64,000 nt of DNA from Rhabditoides inermis (taxonomy: Eukaryota; Nematoda; Chromadorea; Rhabditida; Rhabditidae): positions 62,001 to 126,000 of the forward strand of contig CAWZYM010000425.1 in the NCBI GenBank assembly GCA_963966185.1, read 5' to 3'. Shown one piece after another: positions 40,301 through 51,970 of this stretch. Positions within the stretch are counted from its first letter, which is position 1; the number at the start of each line of letters is the position of its first letter. The notes beneath the pieces were generated by a model that saw only the letters and a program-made list of their open reading frames with translations, made no database searches and was not told the origin of the DNA. Position numbers and translations under genes: made by a program.

Positions 40301-41470
40301 GTTACAGAATGTTACAGAATGTTACAGAATGTTACAGAGAGTTACAGAGAGTTACAGAATGTTACAGAGAGTTACAGAATGTTACAGAGAGTTACAGAGA
40401 GTTACAGAGAGTTACAGAATGTTACAGAATGTTACAGAGAGTTACAGAGAGTTACAGAATGTTACAGAATGTTACAGAATGTTACAGAATGTTACAGAAT
40501 GTTACAGAATGTTACAGAATGTTACAGAATGTTACAGAGAGTTACAGAATGTTACAGAATGTTACAGAGAGTTACAGAGAGTTACAGAATGTTACAGAAT
40601 GTTACAGAATGTTACAGAATGTTACAGAATGTTACAGAATGTTACAGAGAGTTACAGAGAGTTACAGAATGTTACAGAATGTTACAGAATGTTACAGAAT
40701 GTTACAGAATGTTACAGAATGTTACAGAATGTTACAGAATGTTACAGAATGTTACAGAATGTTACAGAATGTTACAGAATGTTACAGAATGTTACAGAAT
40801 GTTACAGAATGTTACAGATTGTTACAGAATGTTACAGAATGTTACAGAGAGTTACAGAGAGTTACAGAATGTTACAGAATGTTACAGAATGTTACAGAAT
40901 GTTACAGAATGTTACAGAATGTTACAGAATGTTACAGAGAGTTACAGAGAGTTACAGAGAGTTACAGAGAGTTACAGAGAGTTACAGAGAGTTACAGAGA
41001 GTTACAGAGAGTTACAGAGAGTTACAGAGAGTTACAGAGAGTTACAGAATGTTACAGAATGTTACAGAATGTTACAGAATGTTACAGAATGTTACAGAGA
41101 GTTACAGAGAGTTACAGAGAGTTACAGAGAGTTACAGAGAGTTACAGAGAGTTACAGAGAGTTACAGAGAGTTACAGAGAGTTACAGAGAGTTACAGAGA
41201 GTTACAGAATGTTACAGAATGTTACAGAATGTTACAGAATGTTACAGAATGTTACAGAATGTTACAGAATGTTACAGAATGTTACAGAATGTTACAGAAT
41301 GTTACAGAATGTTACAGAGAGTTACAGAATGTTACAGAATGTTACAGAATGTTACAGAATGTTACAGAATGTTACAGAATGTTACAGAGAGTTACAGAAT
41401 GTTACAGAATGTTACAGAATGTTACAGATTGTTACAGAATGTTACAGAATGTTACAGAATGTTACAGAAT
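37351..41470. repeat. HOR family E, copy E2 (4.12 kb)
   Basis: TAAT 37,351; GAGA clusters with four GAGA units at 30-bp spacing to about 38,290; perfect run of 66 units (38,291-38,950); doublet 38,981/39,051; five GAGA units at 39,301-39,430; perfect run of 71 units (39,431-40,140); single signature 40,171; ATT-end 40,811; barcode 40,931-41,200; ATT-end 41,421; next TAAT 41,471. The end-module markers sit exactly 4,120 bp from those of E1. Confidence 0.95.
40931..41200. repeat. GAGA barcode 11-5-11 (E2)
   Basis: Eleven GAGA units (40,931-41,040), five canonical, eleven GAGA (41,091-41,200). Identical arrangement to E1, 4,120 bp downstream. Confidence 0.95.
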
Positions 41471-41610
41471 GTTACATAATGTTACAGAATGTTACAGAAT
41501 GTTACAGAGAGTTACAGAATGTTACAGAATGTTACAGAATGTTACAGAATGTTACAGAATGTTACAGAATGTTACAGAATGTTACAGAATGTTACAGAAT
41601 GTTACAGAAT

Positions 41611-41830
41611 GTTACAAAATGTTTCAGAATGTTACAGAATGTTACAAAATGTTTCAGAATGTTACAGAATGTTACAGAATGTAACAGAATGTTACAGAAT
41701 GTTACAGAATGTTACAGAATGTTACAGAATGTTACAGAATGTTACAGAATGTTACAAAATGTTTCAGAATGTTACAGAATGTTACAAAATGTTTCAGAAT
41801 GTTACAGAATGTTACAGAATGTAACAGAAT
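41611..41830. repeat. Two TTTC/TAAC cassettes, 140-bp tandem (E3)
   Basis: Each cassette is AAAAT, TTTC, canonical, AAAAT, TTTC, two canonical units, then TAAC. TTTC units lie at 41,621, 41,651, 41,761 and 41,791; TAAC units at 41,681 and 41,821, exactly 140 bp apart. Two-cassette copies recur at 45,341-45,560, 49,911-50,130 and 53,921-54,140; single ones at 52,111, 56,131 and 62,763. Confidence 0.94.
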
Positions 41831-44650
41831 GTTACAGAATGTTACAGAATGTTACAGAATGTTACAGAGAGTTACAGAATGTTACAGAATGTTACAGAAT
41901 GTTACAGAATGTTACAAAGAGTTACAGAATGTTACAGAATGTTACAGAATGTTACAGAATGTTACAGAATGTTACAGAATGTTACAGAATGTTACAGAAT
42001 GTTACAGAATGTTACAGAATGTTACAGAATGTTACAGAATGTTACAGAATGTTACAGAATGTTACAGAATGTTACAGAATGGTACAGAATGTTACAGAAT
42101 GTTACAGAATGTGACAGAATGTTACAGAATGTTACAGAATGTTACAGAATGTTACAGAATGTTACAGAATGTTACAAAATGTTACAGAGAGTTACAGAAT
42201 GTTACAGAATGTTACAGAATGTTACAGAATGTTACAGAATGTTACAGAATGTTACAGAATGTTACAGAATGTTACAGAGAGTTACAGAGAGTTACAGAAT
42301 GTTACAAAATGTTACAGAAAATTACAGAATGTTACAGAATGTTACAGAATGTTACAGAGAGTTACAGAATGTTACAAAATGTTACAGAAAATTACAGAAT
42401 GTTACAGAATGTTACAGAATGTTACAGAGAGTTACAGAGAGTTACAGAATGTTACAGAATGTTACAGAATGTTACAGAATGTTACAGAATGTTACAGAAT
42501 GTTACAGAATGTTACAGAATGTTACAGAATGTTACAGAGAGTTACAGAGAGTTACAGAATGTTACAGAGAGTTACAGAATGTTACAGAATGTTACAGAAT
42601 GTTACAGAATGTTACAGAATGTTACAGAATGTTACAGAATGTTACAGAATGTTACAGAATGTTACAGAATGTTACAGAATGTTACAGAATGTTACAGAAT
42701 GTTACAGAGAGTTACAGAGAGTTACAGAATGTTACAAAATGTTACAGAAAATTACAGAATGTTACAGAATGTTACAGAATGTTACAGAGAGTTACAGAGA
42801 GTTACAGAATGTTACAGAATGTTACAGAATGTTACAGAATGTTACAGAATGTTACAGAATGTTACAGAATGTTACAGAATGTTACAGAGAGTTACAGAGA
42901 GTTACAGAATGTTACAGAGAGTTACAGAGAGTTACAGAGAGTTACAGAATGTTACAGAATGTTACAGAGAGTTACAGAGAGTTACAGAATGTTACAGAAT
43001 GTTACAGAATGTTACAGAATGTTACAGAATGTTACAGAATGTTACAGAATGTTACAGAGAGTTACAGAATGTTACAGAATGTTACAGAGAGTTACAGAAT
43101 GTTACAGAATGTTACAGAGAGTTACAGAATGTTACAGAATGTTACAGAGAGTTACAGAATGTTACAGAATGTTACAGAGAGTTACAGAATGTTACAGAAT
43201 GTTACAGAGAGTTACAGAATGTTACAGAATGTTACAGAATGTTACAGAATGTTACAGAATGTTACAGAATGTTACAGAATGTTACAGAATGTTACAGAAT
43301 GTTACAGAATGTTACAGAATGTTACAGAATGTTACAGAATGTTACAGAATGTTACAGAATGTTACAGAATGTTACAGAATGTTACAGAATGTTACAGAAT
43401 GTTACAGAATGTTACAGAATGTTACAGAATGTTACAGAATGTTACAGAATGTTACAGAATGTTACAGAATGTTACAGAATGTTACAGAATGTTACAGAAT
43501 GTTACAGAATGTTACAGAATGTTACAGAATGTTACAGAATGTTACAGAATGTTACAGAATGTTACAGAATGTTACAGAATGTTACAGAATGTTACAGAAT
43601 GTTACAGAATGTTACAGAATGTTACAGAATGTTACAGAATGTTACAGAATGTTACAGAATGTTACAGAATGTTACAGAATGTTACAGAATGTTACAGAAT
43701 GTTACAGAATGTTACAGAATGTTACAGAATGTTACAGAATGTTACAGAATGTTACAGAATGTTACAGAATGTTACAGAATGTTACAGAATGTTACAGAAT
43801 GTTACAGAATGTTACAGAATGTTACAGAATGTTACAGAATGTTACAGAATGTTACAGAATGTTACAGAGAGTTACAGAGAGTTACAGAATGTTACAAAAT
43901 GTTACAGAAAATTACAGAATGTTACAGAATGTTACAGAATGTTACAGAGAGTTACAGAGAGTTACAGAATGTTACAGAATGTTACAGAATGTTACAGAAT
44001 GTTACAGAATGTTACAGAATGTTACAGAATGTTACAGAATGTTACAGAATGTTACAGAGAGTTACAGAGAGTTACAGAATGTTACAGAGAGTTACAGAAT
44101 GTTACAGAGAGTTACAGAGAGTTACAGAGAGTTACAGAATGTTACAGAATGTTACAGAGAGTTACAGAGAGTTACAGAATGTTACAGAATGTTACAGAAT
44201 GTTACAGAATGTTACAGAATGTTACAGAATGTTACAGAATGTTACAGAGAGTTACAGAATGTTACAGAGAGTTACAGAATGTTACAGAGAGTTACAGAGA
44301 GTTACAGAATGTTACAGAATGTTACAGAATGTTACAGAATGTTACAGAATGTTACAGAATGTTACAGAGAGTTACAGAGAGTTACAGAATGTTACAGAAT
44401 GTTACAGAATGTTACAGAATGTTACAGAATGTTACAGAATGTTACAGAATGTTACAGAATGTTACAGAATGTTACAGAATGTTACAGAATGTTACAGAAT
44501 GTTACAGAATGTTACAGAATGTTACAGATTGTTACAGAATGTTACAGAATGTTACAGAGAGTTACAGAGAGTTACAGAATGTTACAGAATGTTACAGAAT
44601 GTTACAGAATGTTACAGAATGTTACAGAATGTTACAGAATGTTACAGAAT

Positions 44651-44920
44651 GTTACAGAGAGTTACAGAGAGTTACAGAGAGTTACAGAGAGTTACAGAGA
44701 GTTACAGAGAGTTACAGAGAGTTACAGAGAGTTACAGAGAGTTACAGAGAGTTACAGAGAGTTACAGAATGTTACAGAATGTTACAGAATGTTACAGAAT
44801 GTTACAGAATGTTACAGAGAGTTACAGAGAGTTACAGAGAGTTACAGAGAGTTACAGAGAGTTACAGAGAGTTACAGAGAGTTACAGAGAGTTACAGAGA
44901 GTTACAGAGAGTTACAGAGA
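44651..44920. repeat. GAGA barcode 11-5-11 (E3)
   Basis: Eleven GAGA units (44,651-44,760), five canonical, eleven GAGA (44,811-44,920). Offset from E2 is 3,720 bp. Confidence 0.95.
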
Positions 44921-45900
44921 GTTACAGAATGTTACAGAATGTTACAGAATGTTACAGAATGTTACAGAATGTTACAGAATGTTACAGAATGTTACAGAAT
45001 GTTACAGAATGTTACAGAATGTTACAGAATGTTACAGAATGTTACAGAGAGTTACAGAATGTTACAGAATGTTACAGAATGTTACAGAATGTTACAGAAT
45101 GTTACAGAATGTTACAGAGAGTTACAGAATGTTACAGAATGTTACAGAATGTTACAGATTGTTACAGAATGTTACAGAATGTTACAGAATGTTACAGAAT
45201 GTTACATAATGTTACAGAATGTTACAGAATGTTACAGAGAGTTACAGAATGTTACAGAATGTTACAGAATGTTACAGAATGTTACAGAATGTTACAGAAT
45301 GTTACAGAATGTTACAGAATGTTACAGAATGTTACAGAATGTTACAAAATGTTTCAGAATGTTACAGAATGTTACAAAATGTTTCAGAATGTTACAGAAT
45401 GTTACAGAATGTAACAGAATGTTACAGAATGTTACAGAATGTTACAGAATGTTGCAGAATGTTACAGAATGTTACAGAATGTTACAAAATGTTTCAGAAT
45501 GTTACAGAATGTTACAAAATGTTTCAGAATGTTACAGAATGTTACAGAATGTAACAGAATGTTACAGAATGTTACAGAATGTTACAGAATGTTACAGAGA
45601 GTTACAGAATGTTACAGAATGTTACAGAATGTTACAGAATGTTACAGAGAGTTACAGAATGTTACAGAATGTTACAGAATGTTACAGAATGTTACAGAAT
45701 GTTACAGAATGTTACAGAATGTTACAGAATGTTACAGAATGTTACAGAATGTTACAGAATGTTACAGAATGTTACAGAATGGTACAGAATGTTACAGAAT
45801 GTTACAGAATGTGACAGAATGTTACAGAATGTTACAGAATGTGACAGAATGTTACAGAATGTTACAGAATGTTACAGAATGTTACAGAATGTTACAGAAT

Positions 45901-46860
45901 GTTACAAAATGTTACAGAGAGTTACAGAATGTTACAGAATGTTACAGAATGTTACAGAATGTTACAGAATGTTACAGAATGTTACAGAATGTTACAGAAT
46001 GTTACAGAGAGTTACAGAGAGTTACAGAATGTTACAAAATGTTACAGAAAATTACAGAATGTTACAGAATGTTACAGAATGTTACAGAGAGTTACAGAAT
46101 GTTACAAAATGTTACAGAAAATTACAGAATGTTACAGAATGTTACAGAATGTTACAGAGAGTTACAGAGAGTTACAGAATGTTACAGAATGTTACAGAAT
46201 GTTACAGAATGTTACAGAATGTTACAGAATGTTACAGAATGTTACAGAATGTTACAGAATGTTACAGAGAGTTACAGAGAGTTACAGAATGTTACAGAGA
46301 GTTACAGAATGTTACAGAGAGTTACAGAGAGTTACAGAGAGTTACAGAATGTTACAGAATGTTACAGAATGTTACAGAATGTTACAAAATGTTACAGAGA
46401 GTTACAGAATGTTACAGAATGTTACAGAATGTTACAGAATGTTACAGAATGTTACAGAATGTTACAGAATGTTACAGAATGTTACAGAGAGTTACAGAGA
46501 GTTACAGAATGTTACAAAATGTTACAGAAAATTACAGAATGTTACAGAATGTTACAGAATGTTACAGAGAGTTACAGAATGTTACAAAATGTTACAGAAA
46601 ATTACAGAATGTTACAGAATGTTACAGAATGTTACAGAGAGTTACAGAGAGTTACAGAATGTTACAGAATGTTACAGAATGTTACAGAATGTTACAGAAT
46701 GTTACAGAATGTTACAGAATGTTACAGAATGTTACAGAATGTTACAGAGAGTTACAGAGAGTTACAGAATGTTACAGAGAGTTACAGAATGTTACAGAAT
46801 GTTACAGAATGTTACAGAATGTTACAGAATGTTACAGAATGTTACAGAATGTTACAGAAT
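45901..46860. repeat. 480-bp tandem duplication inside E4
   Basis: The AAAAT unit at 45,901 and the doublet at 46,031/46,101 recur exactly 480 bp later at 46,381 and 46,511/46,581. The intervening GAGA clusters match as well. E3, E5 and E7 have one copy only, so this is a private gain of E4. Confidence 0.93.
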
Positions 46861-49210
46861 GTTACAGAATGTTACAGAATGTTACAGAATGTTACAGAAT
46901 GTTACAGAATGTTACAGAGAGTTACAGAGAGTTACAGAATGTTACAAAATGTTACAGAAAATTACAGAATGTTACAGAATGTTACAGAATGTTACAGAGA
47001 GTTACAGAGAGTTACAGAATGTTACAGAATGTTACAGAATGTTACAGAATGTTACAGAATGTTACAGAATGTTACAGAATGTTACAGAATGTTACAGAAT
47101 GTTACAGAGAGTTACAGAGAGTTACAGAATGTTACAGAGAGTTACAGAGAGTTACAGAGAGTTACAGAATGTTACAGAATGTTACAGAGAGTTACAGAGA
47201 GTTACAGAATGTTACAGAATGTTACAGAATGTTACAGAATGTTACAGAATGTTACAGAATGTTACAGAATGTTACAGAGAGTTACAGAATGTTACAGAAT
47301 GTTACAGAGAGTTACAGAATGTTACAGAATGTTACAGAGAGTTACAGAATGTTACAGAATGTTACAGAGAGTTACAGAATGTTACAGAATGTTACAGAGA
47401 GTTACAGAATGTTACAGAATGTTACAGAATGTTACAGAATGTTACAGAATGTTACAGAATGTTACAGAATGTTACAGAATGTTACAGAATGTTACAGAAT
47501 GTTACAGAATGTTACAGAATGTTACAGAATGTTACAGAATGTTACAGAATGTTACAGAATGTTACAGAATGTTACAGAATGTTACAGAATGTTACAGAAT
47601 GTTACAGAATGTTACAGAATGTTACAGAATGTTACAGAATGTTACAGAATGTTACAGAATGTTACAGAATGTTACAGAATGTTACAGAATGTTACAGAAT
47701 GTTACAGAATGTTACAGAATGTTACAGAATGTTACAGAATGTTACAGAATGTTACAGAATGTTACAGAATGTTACAGAATGTTACAGAATGTTACAGAAT
47801 GTTACAGAATGTTACAGAATGTTACAGAATGTTACAGAATGTTACAGAATGTTACAGAATGTTACAGAATGTTACAGAATGTTACAGAATGTTACAGAAT
47901 GTTACAGAATGTTACAGAATGTTACAGAATGTTACAGAATGTTACAGAATGTTACAGAATGTTACAGAATGTTACAGAATGTTACAGAATGTTACAGAAT
48001 GTTACAGAATGTTACAGAATGTTACAGAATGTTACAGAATGTTACAGAATGTTACAGAATGTTACAGAATGTTACAGAATGTTACAGAATGTTACAGAGA
48101 GTTACAGAGAGTTACAGAATGTTACAGAATGTTACAGAATGTTACAGAATGTTACAGAATGTTACAGAATGTTACAGAATGTTACAGAATGTTACAGAAT
48201 GTTACAGAATGTTACAGAATGTTACAGAATGTTACAGAATGTTACAGAATGTTACAGAATGTTACAGAATGTTACAGAATGTTACAGAATGTTACAGAAT
48301 GTTACAGAATGTTACAGAATGTTACAGAATGTTACAGAATGTTACAGAATGTTACAGAATGTTACAGAATGTTACAGAATGTTACAGAATGTTACAGAAT
48401 GTTACAGAATGTTACAGAATGTTACAGAGAGTTACAGAGAGTTACAGAATGTTACAAAATGTTACAGAAAATTACAGAATGTTACAGAATGTTACAGAAT
48501 GTTACAGAGAGTTACAGAGAGTTACAGAATGTTACAGAATGTTACAGAATGTTACAGAATGTTACAGAATGTTACAGAATGTTACAGAATGTTACAGAAT
48601 GTTACAGAATGTTACAGAGAGTTACAGAGAGTTACAGAATGTTACAGAGAGTTACAGAATGTTACAGAGAGTTACAGAGAGTTACAGAGAGTTACAGAAT
48701 GTTACAGAATGTTACAGAGAGTTACAGAGAGTTACAGAATGTTACAGAATGTTACAGAATGTTACAGAATGTTACAGAATGTTACAGAATGTTACAGAAT
48801 GTTACAGAGAGTTACAGAATGTTACAGAGAGTTACAGAATGTTACAGAGAGTTACAGAGAGTTACAGAATGTTACAGAATGTTACAGAATGTTACAGAAT
48901 GTTACAGAATGTTACAGAATGTTACAGAGAGTTACAGAGAGTTACAGAATGTTACAGAATGTTACAGAATGTTACAGAATGTTACAGAATGTTACAGAAT
49001 GTTACAGAATGTTACAGAATGTTACAGAATGTTACAGAATGTTACAGAATGTTACAGAATGTTACAGAATGTTACAGAATGTTACAGATTGTTACAGAAT
49101 GTTACAGAATGTTACAGAGAGTTACAGAGAGTTACAGAATGTTACAGAATGTTACAGAATGTTACAGAATGTTACAGAATGTTACAGAATGTTACAGAAT
49201 GTTACAGAAT

Positions 49211-49480
49211 GTTACAGAGAGTTACAGAGAGTTACAGAGAGTTACAGAGAGTTACAGAGAGTTACAGAGAGTTACAGAGAGTTACAGAGAGTTACAGAGA
49301 GTTACAGAGAGTTACAGAGAGTTACAGAATGTTACAGAATGTTACAGAATGTTACAGAATGTTACAGAATGTTACAGAGAGTTACAGAGAGTTACAGAGA
49401 GTTACAGAGAGTTACAGAGAGTTACAGAGAGTTACAGAGAGTTACAGAGAGTTACAGAGAGTTACAGAGAGTTACAGAGA
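49211..49480. repeat. GAGA barcode 11-5-11 (E4)
   Basis: Eleven GAGA units (49,211-49,320), five canonical, eleven GAGA (49,371-49,480). Last copy with the full second half; later copies have five GAGA units there. Confidence 0.95.
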
Positions 49481-49770
49481 GTTACAGAATGTTACAGAAT
49501 GTTACAGAATGTTACAGAATGTTACAGAATGTTACAGAATGTTACAGAATGTTACAGAATGTTACAGAATGTTACAGAATGTTACAGAATGTTACAGAAT
49601 GTTACAGAATGTTACAGAGAGTTACAGAATGTTACAGAATGTTACAGAATGTTACAGAATGTTACAGAATGTTACAGAATGTTACAGAGAGTTACAGAAT
49701 GTTACAGAATGTTACAGAATGTTACAGATTGTTACAGAATGTTACAGAATGTTACAGAATGTTACAGAAT

Positions 49771-51970
49771 GTTACATAATGTTACAGAATGTTACAGAAT
49801 GTTACAGAGAGTTACAGAATGTTACAGAATGTTACAGAATGTTACAGAATGTTACAGAATGTTACAGAATGTTACAGAATGTTACAGAATGTTACAGAAT
49901 GTTACAGAATGTTACAAAATGTTTCAGAATGTTACAGAATGTTACAAAATGTTTCAGAATGTTACAGAATGTTACAGAATGTAACAGAATGTTACAGAAT
50001 GTTACAGAATGTTACAGAATGTTACAGAATGTTACAGAATGTTACAGAATGTTACAAAATGTTTCAGAATGTTACAGAATGTTACAAAATGTTTCAGAAT
50101 GTTACAGAATGTTACAGAATGTAACAGAATGTTACAGAATGTTACAGAATGTTACAGAATGTTACAGAGAGTTACAGAATGTTACAGAATGTTACAGAAT
50201 GTTACAGAATGTTACAGAGAGTTACAGAATGTTACAGAATGTTACAGAATGTTACAGAATGTTACAGAATGTTACAGAATGTTACAGAATGTTACAGAAT
50301 GTTACAGAATGTTACAGAATGTTACAGAATGTTACAGAATGTTACAGAATGTTACAGAATGTTACAGAATGTTACAGAATGGTACAGAATGTTACAGAAT
50401 GTTACAGAATGTGACAGAATGTTACAGAATGTTACAGAATGTTACAGAATGTTACAGAATGTTACAGAATGTTACAAAATGTTACAGAGAGTTACAGAAT
50501 GTTACAGAATGTTACAGAATGTTACAGAATGTTACAGAATGTTACAGAATGTTACAGAATGTTACAGAATGTTACAGAGAGTTACAGAGAGTTACAGAAT
50601 GTTACAAAATGTTACAGAAAATTACAGAATGTTACAGAATGTTACAGAATGTTACAGAGAGTTACAGAATGTTACAAAATGTTACAGAAAATTACAGAAT
50701 GTTACAGAATGTTACAGAATGTTACAGAGAGTTACAGAGAGTTACAGAATGTTACAGAATGTTACAGAATGTTACAGAATGTTACAGAATGTTACAGAAT
50801 GTTACAGAATGTTACAGAATGTTACAGAATGTTACAGAGAGTTACAGAGAGTTACAGAATGTTACAGAGAGTTACAGAATGTTACAGAGAGTTACAGAGA
50901 GTTACAGAGAGTTACAGAATGTTACAGAATGTTACAGAGAGTTACAGAGAGTTACAGAATGTTACAGAATGTTACAGAATGTTACAGAATGTTACAGAAT
51001 GTTACAGAATGTTACAGAATGTTACAGAGAGTTACAGAATGTTACAGAGAGTTACAGAATGTTACAGAGAGTTACAGAGAGTTACAGAATGTTACAGAAT
51101 GTTACAGAATGTTACAGAATGTTACAGAATGTTACAGAATGTTACAGAGAGTTACAGAGAGTTACAGAATGTTACAGAATGTTACAGAATGTTACAGAAT
51201 GTTACAGAATGTTACAGAATGTTACAGAATGTTACAGAATGTTACAGAATGTTACAGAATGTTACAGAATGTTACAGAATGTTACAGAATGTTACAGAAT
51301 GTTACAGATTGTTACAGAATGTTACAGAGAGTTACAGAGAGTTACAGAATGTTACAGAATGTTACAGAATGTTACAGAATGTTACAGAATGTTACAGAAT
51401 GTTACAGAATGTTACAGAATGTTACAGAATGTTACAGAATGTTACAGAGAGTTACAGAGAGTTACAGAGAGTTACAGAGAGTTACAGAGAGTTACAGAGA
51501 GTTACAGAGAGTTACAGAGAGTTACAGAGAGTTACAGAGAGTTACAGAGAGTTACAGAATGTTACAGAATGTTACAGAATGTTACAGAATGTTACAGAAT
51601 GTTACAGAGAGTTACAGAGAGTTACAGAGAGTTACAGAGAGTTACAGAGAGTTACAGAATGTTACAAAATGTTACAGAATGTTACAGAATGTTACAGAAT
51701 GTTACAGAATGTTACAGAATGTTACAGAATGTTACAGAATGTTACAGAATGTTACAGAATGTTACAGAATGTTACAGAATGTTACAGAATGTTACAGAAT
51801 GTTACAGAATGTTACAGAGAGTTACAGAATGTTACAGAATGTTACAGAATGTTACAGAATGTTACAGAATGTTACAGAATGTTACAGAATGTTACAGAAT
51901 GTTACAGAATGTTACAGAATGTTACAGATTGTTACAGAATGTTACAGAATGTTACAGAATGTTACAGAAT
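49771..51970. repeat. HOR family E, copy E5 (2.20 kb, internally deleted)
   Basis: TAAT 49,771; two TTTC/TAAC cassettes (49,911-50,130); GGTAC 50,381; TGAC 50,411; AAAAT 50,471; doublet 50,601/50,671; then directly the stretch that in E3 and E4 follows the single signature, to ATT-end 51,301 (630 bp after the second doublet member, as in 48,451 to 49,081). Barcode 51,441-51,650, AAAAT 51,661, ATT-end 51,921. The pure run and 30-bp series between doublet and single signature are missing. Confidence 0.93.
51441..51650. repeat. GAGA barcode 11-5-5 (E5)
   Basis: Eleven GAGA units (51,441-51,550), five canonical, five GAGA (51,601-51,650), then a canonical and an AAAAT unit. A shortened version of 11-5-11. 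Confidence 0.94.

Larger units (their letters stand above)
41471..45200. repeat. HOR family E, copy E3 (3.73 kb)
   Basis: After the TAAT unit comes a new front module: two TTTC/TAAC cassettes (41,611-41,830), GGTAC 42,081, TGAC 42,111, AAAAT 42,171. Then doublet 42,301/42,371, extra signature 42,731, six GAGA units at 30-bp spacing (43,051-43,210), perfect run of 65 units (43,211-43,860), single signature 43,891, ATT-end 44,521, barcode 44,651-44,920, ATT-end 45,151, next TAAT 45,201. The front module is absent from E1 and E2 and present in all later copies. Confidence 0.94.
45201..49770. repeat. HOR family E, copy E4 (4.57 kb, longest)
   Basis: TAAT 45,201; two TTTC/TAAC cassettes (45,341-45,560) with a private unit GTTGCAGAAT at 45,451; GGTAC 45,781; two TGAC units (45,811, 45,841; other copies have one); doublet 46,031/46,101; a second doublet 46,511/46,581 from a 480-bp duplication; signature 46,941; five GAGA units at 30-bp spacing (47,271-47,400); long perfect run to 48,090; a GAGA pair; another perfect run (48,111-48,420); single signature 48,451; ATT-end 49,081; barcode 49,211-49,480; ATT-end 49,721. 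The extra length comes from the 480-bp duplication and the extra pure segment. Confidence 0.94.

Noticed and set aside
19865..41479. A 7,204-codon plus-strand open reading frame, and dozens of other long overlapping ones
   Set aside because: The canonical unit has no stop in any plus frame and 10 bp shifts frame each unit, so all three frames stay open by arithmetic. All encode the same decapeptide cycle, begin at arbitrary internal ATGs and end at whichever variant unit makes an in-register stop. No start context, intron or unique domain is present.
41681..41830. Inverted repeat around the TAAC units as a transcription terminator
   Set aside because: The stem is only 6 bp and AT-rich, and no T-run follows. 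It is reported only as a structural curiosity.
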